In this document: in pieces, positions 25,409 to 31,546 of the stretch
How positions within the stretch are numbered: position 1 is the stretch's first letter
Layout of the letters: each line of letters begins with the position of its first letter
Source of the DNA: an uncultured Hungatella sp.
GTDB lineage: Bacteria; Bacillota; Clostridia; Lachnospirales; Lachnospiraceae
Assembly: GCA_947089145.1 (NCBI GenBank)
Contig: CAMUJH010000008.1
Span: forward strand, 27,316 to 91,315
Direction: 5' to 3'
DNA: 64,000 nt
The notes under the pieces: model-generated
What the model was told of the DNA's origin: nothing
The model's database searches: none
Seen by the model: only the letters and a program-made list of their open reading frames with translations
Made by a program: the position numbers and the translations under genes

Positions 25409-26925
25409 GTTTTTTCCTCCAGTGCCTGTCCTAACATCAGCTGGCCAATGGTAAAGGCATCCGCTGTATCTCCATCTACTTCGCCCATGATTTCCCCCCG
25501 GAATAATACAATGATGCGGTCGCTTAAAGCCAGAATCTCCTGCAATTCCGCAGAGACAAACAAGACGGCAGCCCCGCGCTCGCGCTCCTTCATTAACACG
25601 TCATGAACCCCTGAAACAGCCCCCATATCCAAGCCGCGGGTGGGATGGCATGCGATATCCAGGATCGGTTCCGAGTCCAGTTCTCTGGCGATAATGACTT
25701 TCTGCTGGTTGCCTCCGGAGAGAGTGCTTACTTTAACCGTGTCCGTAGGGGTCTTGATGCCGTATTTTTTAATCATGTCCTGGGCATGTTTTTTGATATT
25801 CTGAAGATTAAGCAGCCTTTTTTCCGCATAAGGCTCCTTATCGTACTCTTTGATAATCAGATTTTCCGCAACGCTGAAATCCATCACAAGCCCGGTTTTC
25901 TGGCGATCCTCAGGAATAAACCCGATAAACTTCGGGTCCGCCACAACATCGGTAATCAGGGTGTCATTGACAGAAATCGTTCCGCTTACCGGTTTTTTAA
26001 GGCCGGAAATACATTCTGCCAGTTCCTTCTGCCCATTGCCGTCCACCCCGGCAACCCCAACAATCTCGCCGGCATGGACCGTCAGGTTAAAGTTTTTTAA
26101 AGCCTGAATGCCCCGCTCGTCAAGAGCATTTACATCTTTCATAACCAGTACCGGCTTTTTCTGCTGCAAAGCCTGGCGGGGACGGCGGTCGATAGAAACG
26201 GGACGCCCCACCATCATGTGGGCAAGTTTTGCCTGAGTGGCCTCGGAAGTAGGGATGGTTCCCACCAGCTTGCCGTCACGGATTATGGTAACCCTGTCCG
26301 TAATCTCCACCACTTCCCTCAGTTTGTGGCTGATAAAAATAATAGAGCGGCCTTCACTTGTAAGGCGCCGGATAGCGCGGCACAGCTGGTCGCTCTCAGA
26401 AGGGGTCAGAACAGCAGTAGGTTCATCCAGCACCAAAACCTGGGCATTTCTGTACAGGGCTTTCAAGATTTCCACCCACTGCTGCTGGCCCACAGGCAGT
26501 TTCCACACTTCGGCGTCCGGGTCCACATACAATTCATACTCTTGGCAAAGTTCCAAAAGCCGTTTGCGTATAGGCTCCAGGTCAAGAAACACTTTGTTTG
26601 AAGGAATGCCAAGGACAATGTTCTCTAAAACCGTAAGGGTTTCCACCAGCTTAAAGTGCTGGTGAACCATGCCGATACCAAGCTCAATAGCCTTTGACGG
26701 AGATGTAATTTCTACCTCCTTTTCATTTATGAGGATTTTCCCGCTGTCTGGCTGATGCATTCCATATAGTACATTCATCAGCGTTGTTTTACCTGCGCCG
26801 TTTTCTCCCAACAGCCCCAGAACTTCCCCTTTTTTACAATCAAGACTGATACGGTCATTTGCCAGAACGCCGGGAAAACGCTTTGTAATATCAGTCATCT
26901 GTAAAGCAAATTTAGGTTCTTCCAT
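25405..26925 (-). CDS. BMP-type ABC transporter ATP-binding protein, two ABC domains (NupO-like)
   Basis: This 506-residue protein has two fused nucleotide-binding domains. The first has an intact Walker A GENGAGKTTLMNVL near residue 39, a signature LPVGQQQ and Walker B VLVLDEPTAVLT near 160. The second has a degenerate Walker A (GVDGNGQKELAE), signature LSGGNQQKV and a Walker B lacking the usual glutamate (ACHPTRGLD). This asymmetry is normal for nucleoside and ribose importers of this class and is not a sign of decay. It energises uptake through the two permeases. It is separated from the binding-protein gene by 123 bases holding a short repeat and a strong hairpin, which would lower its expression relative to the binding protein. 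Confidence 0.92.
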   Translation of the reverse strand: MEEPKFALQMTDITKRFPGVLANDRISLDCKKGEVLGLLGENGAGKTTLMNVLYGMHQPDSGKILINEKEVEITSPSKAIELGIGMVHQHFKLVETLTVLENIVLGIPSNKVFLDLEPIRKRLLELCQEYELYVDPDAEVWKLPVGQQQWVEILKALYRNAQVLVLDEPTAVLTPSESDQLCRAIRRLTSEGRSIIFISHKLREVVEITDRVTIIRDGKLVGTIPTSEATQAKLAHMMVGRPVSIDRRPRQALQQKKPVLVMKDVNALDERGIQALKNFNLTVHAGEIVGVAGVDGNGQKELAECISGLKKPVSGTISVNDTLITDVVADPKFIGFIPEDRQKTGLVMDFSVAENLIIKEYDKEPYAEKRLLNLQNIKKHAQDMIKKYGIKTPTDTVKVSTLSGGNQQKVIIARELDSEPILDIACHPTRGLDMGAVSGVHDVLMKERERGAAVLFVSAELQEILALSDRIIVLFRGEIMGEVDGDTADAFTIGQLMLGQALEEKT

Positions 26926-26950
26926 ATGAGTCCGCCTCCTTTTTTAATAG

Positions 26951-27006
26951 ATGTACTCTCGGAATCTCTACTGCACCTGCCTTTGAGAGAGACTACGAGA
27001 GTACAT
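26951..27006. repeat. Inverted-repeat element, short copy
   Basis: A 56-base element has ends ATGTACTCTCGGAATCTCT and AGAGACTACGAGAGTACAT. It shares the inner CTGCACCTGCCTTTG sequence with the long copy at 20883-21045 and appears to be an internal-deletion version of it. It lies inside the importer operon, between the binding protein and ATPase genes. Confidence 0.7.
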
Positions 27007-27037
27007 GTAGGCAGCATCCGCAAAGGATGCTGCCTAC
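27007..27037 (-). terminator. 13-bp perfect hairpin between binding protein and ATPase genes
   Basis: GTAGGCAGCATCC (27007-27019) and GGATGCTGCCTAC (27025-27037) form a perfect 13-bp stem with a 5-base loop, 12 bases after the stop of the binding-protein gene. No T-tract follows, so it more likely stabilises the upstream mRNA or partly attenuates transcription than ends it completely. Confidence 0.65.
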
Positions 27038-27048
27038 AGTATAAGATG

Positions 27049-28026
27049 TCAAGGATCAATATCGACTTTTCCGGCTTTTAAGTCTTCTACAGCCGTATCC
27101 ACAGCTGCTTTGCCTTCGTCAGAGAGCAAATCCGTGGTCACGGGAAGGATGCCGTTATCAGCAATGCCCAGTACGTGGGTTCCTCCGTCTGCAAGAGAGC
27201 CGGTACACTCCTGGTATCCCAGTTCCTCCCAGTTAAATACAACGCTTCCAATGGTTACATCAGGCGCAATTTCAGACGAGTCCACAACGGCGGAAACCAC
27301 ATACACATCGCTGGAATCCTGCGCTGCCGCAATAACGCCTACATAAGCTGCATCCAGATTAAAGAAGAGTACATCATAACCGCTGGCAATCAATGCAAGA
27401 GATGCCTCCCTGGCCTTGGTAACATCGGACCAGGAACCGGTGGTTATAGCCGTTGACTCAATACTTGGGTCAACATATTCAACACCTTTGTAGAAACTTG
27501 CCTCCATCTGACGATGGGGGTCATACCACTCGCCTGTGACAAAGGCCACCTTTTTATTTTTCGTGGCCGATGCGGCCATGATGCCGGCTAAATAACCTGC
27601 ATGGCTGTAGCTGACTGTGGAAGCCGTCAGATTGGGAACGCCGCCAGTGTCTGTCGCCACGCTGAAAATGAAATTTTTATCAGGGAATTCTTTGGCTACC
27701 GTCTGCAGGGCCTCGCCAAACTGCCCGCCCTGTCCAATGATTGTCTCGTATCCCTGCTGTGCAAACTGGCGGAGCACTTCAATCTGCTCATCCTGCGCAA
27801 CTTCCTCTCTGTAGGCTGTCTTGATGCCAAGTTCTTTGCTGGCTCTTACCATGCCTTCATACGTGTATTGATTAAATGCTTCATCCGTAATCAGGCCAGG
27901 CATGACCATGGCCACGCTGCCTTTCCACTCAGGATTATCGGCCTTACTGTTATTACCGTTTCCACAGGCGGCCAGTGTGGTAAGAACTATGGATGATGCT
28001 AATAGCAGCGCTAACTTTTTTTTCAT
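27049..28026 (-). CDS. BMP-family substrate-binding lipoprotein of nucleoside/purine importer
   Basis: This is a 325-residue secreted lipoprotein. The N-terminal KKKLALLLASSIVLTTLAAC is a signal peptide ending in a lipobox cysteine near residue 20, so the mature protein is lipid-anchored outside the membrane. The body starts MVMPGLITDEAFNQYTYEGM, the PnrA/BMP (basic membrane protein) family opening, and GQGGQFGEAL and YDVLFFNLDAAYVG also fit. PnrA-like proteins bind purine nucleosides. It is the first gene of the importer-racemase-hydantoinase operon, with an AGGAGGAAAA site and a 283-base structured leader. In this setting a purine nucleoside, nucleobase or ring-derived compound is the probable ligand. 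Confidence 0.9.
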   Translation of the reverse strand: MKKKLALLLASSIVLTTLAACGNGNNSKADNPEWKGSVAMVMPGLITDEAFNQYTYEGMVRASKELGIKTAYREEVAQDEQIEVLRQFAQQGYETIIGQGGQFGEALQTVAKEFPDKNFIFSVATDTGGVPNLTASTVSYSHAGYLAGIMAASATKNKKVAFVTGEWYDPHRQMEASFYKGVEYVDPSIESTAITTGSWSDVTKAREASLALIASGYDVLFFNLDAAYVGVIAAAQDSSDVYVVSAVVDSSEIAPDVTIGSVVFNWEELGYQECTGSLADGGTHVLGIADNGILPVTTDLLSDEGKAAVDTAVEDLKAGKVDIDP

Positions 28027-28309
28027 ATGTTTTTCCTCCTGACTGTTTTTAATCTTAAACTTAGTTTTTCACTAAAATTCCACATAATAACAAATGTACA
28101 GGCAAAATTCGGTTCCATTTTTTACCTGGCCGCCAGCCCATGGAAATCTTAAATGTTATCCATTTAGTTTCCTGCAGGGAGACGCGGGAAGCGGCCAGAT
28201 ACAGGTCCTTAAAAACTTACCTGAAAACCCTTGGGGTTCAATTGAGACTGGCACATGGATGCGATCCTCCTTCTCGCATGCATAAGATTGGCTGTTTTAT
28301 CATCTCTTT
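28027..28309 (-). ncRNA. Structured 5' leader of the importer operon (possible riboswitch, class unknown)
   Basis: From the promoter at 28316-28344 the message has about 283 untranslated bases. On the minus-strand RNA a 10-bp helix joins 28191-28200 with 28124-28133 (one G-U pair), enclosing nested GGAAA/UUUCC and AAAUG/CAUUU stems. Further 5' are small hairpins, for example an AUGCGA/UCGCAU stem and AACCC/GGGUU. I see no intrinsic terminator and no consensus of the guanine, xanthine, TPP, PRPP or ZTP riboswitches. It could be a regulatory leader controlling translation or merely a structured leader. Confidence 0.45.
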
Positions 28310-28315
28310 AAGGAA

Positions 28316-28344
28316 ATTATATTATATTGATTGTAAGAAGTCAA
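28316..28344 (-). promoter_or_regulatory. Promoter of the BMP importer-racemase-hydantoinase operon
   Basis: On the minus strand TTGACT (28339-28344), a 17-base spacer and perfect TATAAT (28316-28321). The AT-rich shared block starts at its -35 box. Confidence 0.82.
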
Positions 28345-28375
28345 CAAAAATATAAGAAAAATATCATCATAATAA
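28341..28375. promoter_or_regulatory. AT-rich shared block, putative regulator site (copy 3)
   Basis: TCAACAAAAATATAAG is followed by ATATCA-TCA-TAATAA (28361-28375), matching the TTATTA-N3-TAATAA pattern at 10 of 12 positions. As at 4590 and 12769, it lies directly upstream of the -35 box of the minus-strand promoter. Confidence 0.45.
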
Positions 28376-28456
28376 GTTTTTATTATATTTTTATGAGGTA
28401 AAAAGTACAGAAAAAGCAGAAATTTCCCACAAAAAATATGGAAAACATATAAAATA

Positions 28457-28485
28457 CCGCCTTTTGGGAAAAGCCCAAAGGGCGG
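28457..28485 (-). terminator. Terminator of PAS/HTH regulator copy 2
   Basis: CCGCCTTTTGGG and CCCAAAGGGCGG form a 12-bp stem with one G-U pair and a 5-base loop. On the minus strand it is followed by TATTTTATATGTTTT. It ends the regulator gene whose stop is at 28518. Confidence 0.7.
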
Positions 28486-28517
28486 CAGATATAAGAAAAG
28501 GTGAAACTTGCCTAAAT

Positions 28518-29216
28518 TTAATTTTCCAGTTCGCCTAAGTAGCGATACACGGTTGCAGGGGAGCAGGAAAGCCGCTTAGCCACAAAAGAGATCCCCCCCT
28601 TTAGCTTGAACATCCCCCGTTCCTGAAGCTTTTGGACGATATCACGTTTTTCCTGCTGGTTTAAACGTTCCATTGGGGTGCTTAAAGAAGCGGTAACGCT
28701 GTCAAAGGATTTTTCCATCAAGGTAGAGATATCCATGGAAAAATCATCCGCAAGGGTATAGGGCTGCAGGGAAATAGCCTCCGGGGCTGCAGGGACAGCC
28801 GGAAAGGGCGTAAGGGATGGTTTTAAAAACTGGTCAGGATGGATGACAGAGAGCATTTTTGCACAGAGCTCCCGATAGCGGGCATCGTCAAAATTTATTC
28901 CCAGAAGTCCGATGGGATTTCCGTCATCATCCTTTATAAACATGGTAGAGGCCCGGAGAATACGTCCGTCTTTTGTGGATATCTGATAATTATACAGGAA
29001 ATCATTGGTTTTATAGGGGTTGGCAGCCAATGTCTGCAATGCGGAATTGGTAGTGGGGCTTCCTATGGCCCGGCCGCTTATGTGGCCGTTGGCAATGGCG
29101 ATGATTCTGCTTGGCTCGGCAGTGATGTCATGAAGTACGATTTCATAATCCGGGCCCAGCGCTTTTCCCAGAAAATCTACAAGGATGGTGTATTGGTGAA
29201 GGATAGGTGGGGTCAT
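28518..29216 (-). CDS. PAS/HTH transcriptional regulator, YheO-like (copy 2)
   Basis: This 232-residue paralogue of the regulator at 11980-12675 is near-identical over the sensor core and the C-terminal helix-turn-helix (GISFVAKRLSCSPATVYRYL is shared exactly). The main divergence is a short linker around residues 150-165 between sensor and DNA-binding domain. ATG 29216 gives the start MTPPILHQYTILVDFLG, matching the other copy, and follows an AAAGGA site; a longer frame extends upstream without support. It lies upstream of the importer operon on the same strand but has its own promoter and terminator. Identical recognition helices suggest both copies read the same DNA sites, while the sensor differences may tune ligand response. 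Confidence 0.87.
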   Translation of the reverse strand: MTPPILHQYTILVDFLGKALGPDYEIVLHDITAEPSRIIAIANGHISGRAIGSPTTNSALQTLAANPYKTNDFLYNYQISTKDGRILRASTMFIKDDDGNPIGLLGINFDDARYRELCAKMLSVIHPDQFLKPSLTPFPAVPAAPEAISLQPYTLADDFSMDISTLMEKSFDSVTASLSTPMERLNQQEKRDIVQKLQERGMFKLKGGISFVAKRLSCSPATVYRYLGELEN

Positions 29217-29352
29217 GGCGATTCCTTTCTGCTTACTTTGCTCTAAAATCTGCCGTTGGGAGGCGGCCTGCATTTGGGGATGGCAGATGTGCCCGTCACA
29301 TATTGACAGTTATTGGCAGCGCTGCCAGGCTAATAAGAGATTTGTAAGTTTC

Positions 29353-29381
29353 ATTATCGCATGGTGCGGCGAAAATTTCAA
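29353..29381 (-). promoter_or_regulatory. Promoter of PAS/HTH regulator copy 2
   Basis: On the minus strand TTGAAA (29376-29381), a 17-base spacer and GATAAT (29353-29358) with an extended -10 TGC. It is nearly the same sequence as the promoter of copy 1, but the AT-rich block is absent upstream. Confidence 0.7.
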
Positions 29382-29424
29382 GAAGGGAATCGACTTTTGC
29401 TTTTCTGACCAATCGGCAGCAGAT

Positions 29425-29835
29425 TTACTTTGCCGTTTTCCTTATCTTTACCAACAGGATAATCATAGAACCGCACATCAAAATATGCCCAATCCCCGCA
29501 ATTCCGGAAATCGAAGCATCCATTCCCCTGCTTAACGGTGTTTCCCAAACCTGAGTCAGCCCTCTGATAAGAAAACCAATCCCTGTAATATTCAACCCAG
29601 CCTGGTAGACGGCAACTGTTTTTCCAATTCCCTTATCAGAAAAAGCAAACACCTTTTCAATTACCATCAGCATAAGAAAGAAAAACATTCCCAGCAGAAA
29701 ATAGTGGGTGTGCATCACGGAGAGATTCGTCCTGCCGGAAAAACGGCTGAACTTGGTAAATTCCCTGTAAAACACCCCAAATACCATAGCTGCAATCCCA
29801 TAAACCAAAGCCAGATTCGCATAACGCTTAACCAT
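29425..29835 (-). CDS. DUF2871-type small membrane protein
   Basis: This is a 136-residue membrane protein with four hydrophobic segments. The conserved MHTHYFLLGMFFFLMLMVIE segment near residue 41 identifies what I recall as the DUF2871 family, whose function is not known; the paired histidines in HTH might bind metal or heme, but that is speculation. It is the last gene of a three-gene operon (TetR regulator, seven-helix membrane protein, this protein), two bases after its neighbour. The TetR regulator and its two operators imply induction by a small molecule. Confidence 0.75.
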   Translation of the reverse strand: MVKRYANLALVYGIAAMVFGVFYREFTKFSRFSGRTNLSVMHTHYFLLGMFFFLMLMVIEKVFAFSDKGIGKTVAVYQAGLNITGIGFLIRGLTQVWETPLSRGMDASISGIAGIGHILMCGSMIILLVKIRKTAK

Positions 29836-29837
29836 GA

Positions 29838-30512
29838 CTATAAATCCTCCTCCTTTTTATAAAGTTTCCAGCCCATTAATACAATCCACACATAAGCCAT
29901 TGTCTTTGGGATCATAAGGACGCCTACAATGGGAGCCGTCCCGCTAAACAGCACTACCGGAAGATAGAATCCAAAAGAGAGCCCAACTGCCAGAGGCATA
30001 AACCGAAATACATGGTCACCGATCCGTTTCACCTCTTGAGCAAAAATAACGATAATGATAATTCCGATAAGTGCAAAAGGCACATTGCGCAGGATGCCGA
30101 ACAGAAGCGGCTGACGGTAAGAAAGCCACTGATTTTGGGGAAGCAGGCATAAACCGATGCGCAGCGCAGCCAAGCCCCATATGGCTTTAGTAAGCCCGTT
30201 TCTGTCCTTCACCTGAAAATATTCCCGCCATATATAATACAGGATCACATAAAAGATTGTCATGGTAATGGAAGTGATAAACTTTCCAATCCCCAGAGCA
30301 GCTGCATTTGCCTCCAGCCCTAAGGTCCAGAGGGCATAGGAGCGGGGAACCAGGTGAAACGAGTCACCAGATCCAAGAAGGACAGCCATAATTCCTGCCT
30401 TTTTCACCAGCCGGGTCTTTCCTTTCACGGCCATAGTAAGCCCTGCAATCAATGCGAAGCCAAGGTATAAAATATCAAAAACAGTTTCTCCAATCGCCTG
30501 CGGCATTATCAT
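29838..30512 (-). CDS. Unrecognised polytopic membrane protein
   Basis: This protein of about 224 residues has seven predicted hydrophobic segments, starting near MPQAIGETVFDILYLGFALI. A segment GDSFHLVPRSYALWTLG near residue 52 contains H and R residues within a hydrophobic context. I do not recognise a family with certainty. The start is taken as ATG 30512, with AAGGAAGGGG upstream; ATG 30506 is equally possible and a TTG at 30533 is less likely. It lies 17 bases after the TetR gene and two bases before the DUF2871-type gene, so the three are co-expressed. Whether it is a transporter or an enzyme cannot be told. Confidence 0.7.
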   Translation of the reverse strand: MIMPQAIGETVFDILYLGFALIAGLTMAVKGKTRLVKKAGIMAVLLGSGDSFHLVPRSYALWTLGLEANAAALGIGKFITSITMTIFYVILYYIWREYFQVKDRNGLTKAIWGLAALRIGLCLLPQNQWLSYRQPLLFGILRNVPFALIGIIIIVIFAQEVKRIGDHVFRFMPLAVGLSFGFYLPVVLFSGTAPIVGVLMIPKTMAYVWIVLMGWKLYKKEEDL

Positions 30513-30529
30513 TTCCCCTTCCTTTGACT

Positions 30530-31078
30530 TCAATAAATGGTGCGTCTGATAATGGCAAGAAAAAAGTCAATATCCGGCGCTTTCGTCTTTAACAGCATCA
30601 TTAAGTTCACCATAATGAATCTTGCAAACTGCTCTTTGGTGAATGTCTCACTCCACACGTCCTTACGGATCTCCGGGTCCTGTTCTATACGGTACACGAA
30701 AGCGGTTTCAAGGGCAGACTGCATAGAAGCCATGCGTGCCAGTCCAGCCGTTTCCACGCTTCTAAGGCTGTTCATCAGCTTTCCTGCAGACTGGTCAATC
30801 CTCTCTTTCAAAAAGAAAAACATCTCTTCTACCTGCCCGCAGAATGAGTCAGCGGTAACAGAACTTTCCATCTCCGCCAGGGTCTGCCTCCAGTATTCCT
30901 CTGTCAGGACAAGAAGAATCTCTTCTTTATTGGAAAAATAATTGTATACTGTTCCTGTGGCCACCCCGGCTTTCCTGGCGATAGAGCGGATATTTACAGC
31001 CTCAATGCCCTCTGTGTCTGCAATCTTATGGGACAGATTCAGCAGCGTATTGCGGAGGGTATCATCCTTTTTCCTCAT
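30530..31078 (-). CDS. TetR-family transcriptional repressor
   Basis: This 182-residue protein has an N-terminal TetR helix-turn-helix, with VNIRSIARKAGVATGTVYNY near residue 25 followed by FSNKEEILLVLTEEYW. The C-terminal ligand-binding half is helical and not informative. It is the first gene of the operon with the two membrane proteins and is preceded by a consensus promoter bracketed by two TGAAC-N2-GTTCA palindromes, which points to autorepression. The ligand is unknown. The nearby hydE promoter (31193-31221) lies 26 bases beyond the outer palindrome, so some influence on hydE is possible. Confidence 0.88.
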   Translation of the reverse strand: MRKKDDTLRNTLLNLSHKIADTEGIEAVNIRSIARKAGVATGTVYNYFSNKEEILLVLTEEYWRQTLAEMESSVTADSFCGQVEEMFFFLKERIDQSAGKLMNSLRSVETAGLARMASMQSALETAFVYRIEQDPEIRKDVWSETFTKEQFARFIMVNLMMLLKTKAPDIDFFLAIIRRTIY

Positions 31079-31102
31079 ATCTCTCCCTTCTTTCTCTTAT
31101 TT

Positions 31103-31167
31103 GTGAACGGGTTCATTTATATTATAATCAGCAAAGATCTGTTTGTCAATCTTATATGAACAGGTTC
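31103..31167 (-). promoter_or_regulatory. tetR operon promoter with two TetR operators
   Basis: A consensus minus-strand promoter, TTGACA (31143-31148), 17-base spacer, TATAAT (31120-31125), is flanked by palindromes TGAACGGGTTCA (31103-31114) and TGAACAGGTTCA (31156-31167). One sits downstream of the -10 box and one upstream of the -35 box, an arrangement suited to repression by the adjacent TetR protein. Confidence 0.8.
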
Positions 31168-31192
31168 ATAAATAATTCACAGATAATTCCCC

Positions 31193-31221
31193 ATTGACAT
31201 TACATCCCGATTAATTTAAAA
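31193..31221 (+). promoter_or_regulatory. Promoter of the hydE operon
   Basis: TTGACA (31193-31198), a 17-base spacer and TAAAAT (31216-31221). Transcription would start near 31228, giving a leader of more than 300 bases that contains an intrinsic terminator. Confidence 0.75.
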
Positions 31222-31227
31222 TAATAA

Positions 31228-31373
31228 AGATTCCTGTAACTGAGGCGTGAGTGCGTATCCTTACCCCAAAGCCAAGGAAGATTCAAAAACCAAACCCATG
31301 CACTGACACAAGGAAGAATCCAAGTAGGAAGGCAAAGGAGTAAAATTGCGAATAACCAGGATAAGTCTGTCAG
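31228..31373 (+). ncRNA. Leader RNA upstream of the hydE terminator (attenuator or riboswitch candidate)
   Basis: About 145 bases lie between the predicted transcription start and a perfect intrinsic terminator. CACTGAC (31301-31307) is complementary to GTCAGTG (31369-31375), which overlaps the 5' arm of the terminator. TACCCCAAA (31262-31270) could pair, with one bulge, with TTTGGGTA in its 3' arm (31382-31389). Such mutually exclusive helices are the hallmark of an attenuator. No known riboswitch, T-box or leader peptide was recognised. A stand-alone small RNA of about 170 nt is the alternative reading. Confidence 0.55.
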
Positions 31374-31398
31374 TGTACCCATTTGGGTACATTTTTTT
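31374..31398 (+). terminator. Intrinsic terminator inside the hydE leader
   Basis: TGTACCC (31374-31380), a 4-base loop and GGGTACA (31385-31391) are followed directly by seven T residues. It is 149 bases upstream of the hydE start and on the same strand, so readthrough must be controlled if hydE is expressed from the promoter at 31193. Confidence 0.88.
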
Positions 31399-31546
31399 GC
31401 GTGGAAGAGTGTCTTTGCTTTGAAATGTCTAAAGGCAGATTAAAAAGTCATTTTGGTAAAAGAAACTCCAGAAAGCGGCGCCATAGTATTTCAAACGCGC
31501 TCTAAAAGCTGAACAAGAAGAACCTGGACAAAAAGGAAGTGTGATA

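Noticed and set aside
25405-26925. Degenerate second ABC domain as a sign of gene decay
   Set aside because: An atypical second Walker A and Walker B are normal for this nucleoside/ribose importer ATPase class.
28027-28309. Guanine/purine or TPP riboswitch upstream of the BMP importer
   Set aside because: The conserved cores of these classes were not found in the leader on the minus strand; a TGGATAA match to part of TPP is isolated.
31200-31382. A 60-residue minus-strand open frame across the hydE promoter and leader
   Set aside because: It overlaps the promoter and terminator on the opposite strand, with no ribosome binding site and no recognisable product.
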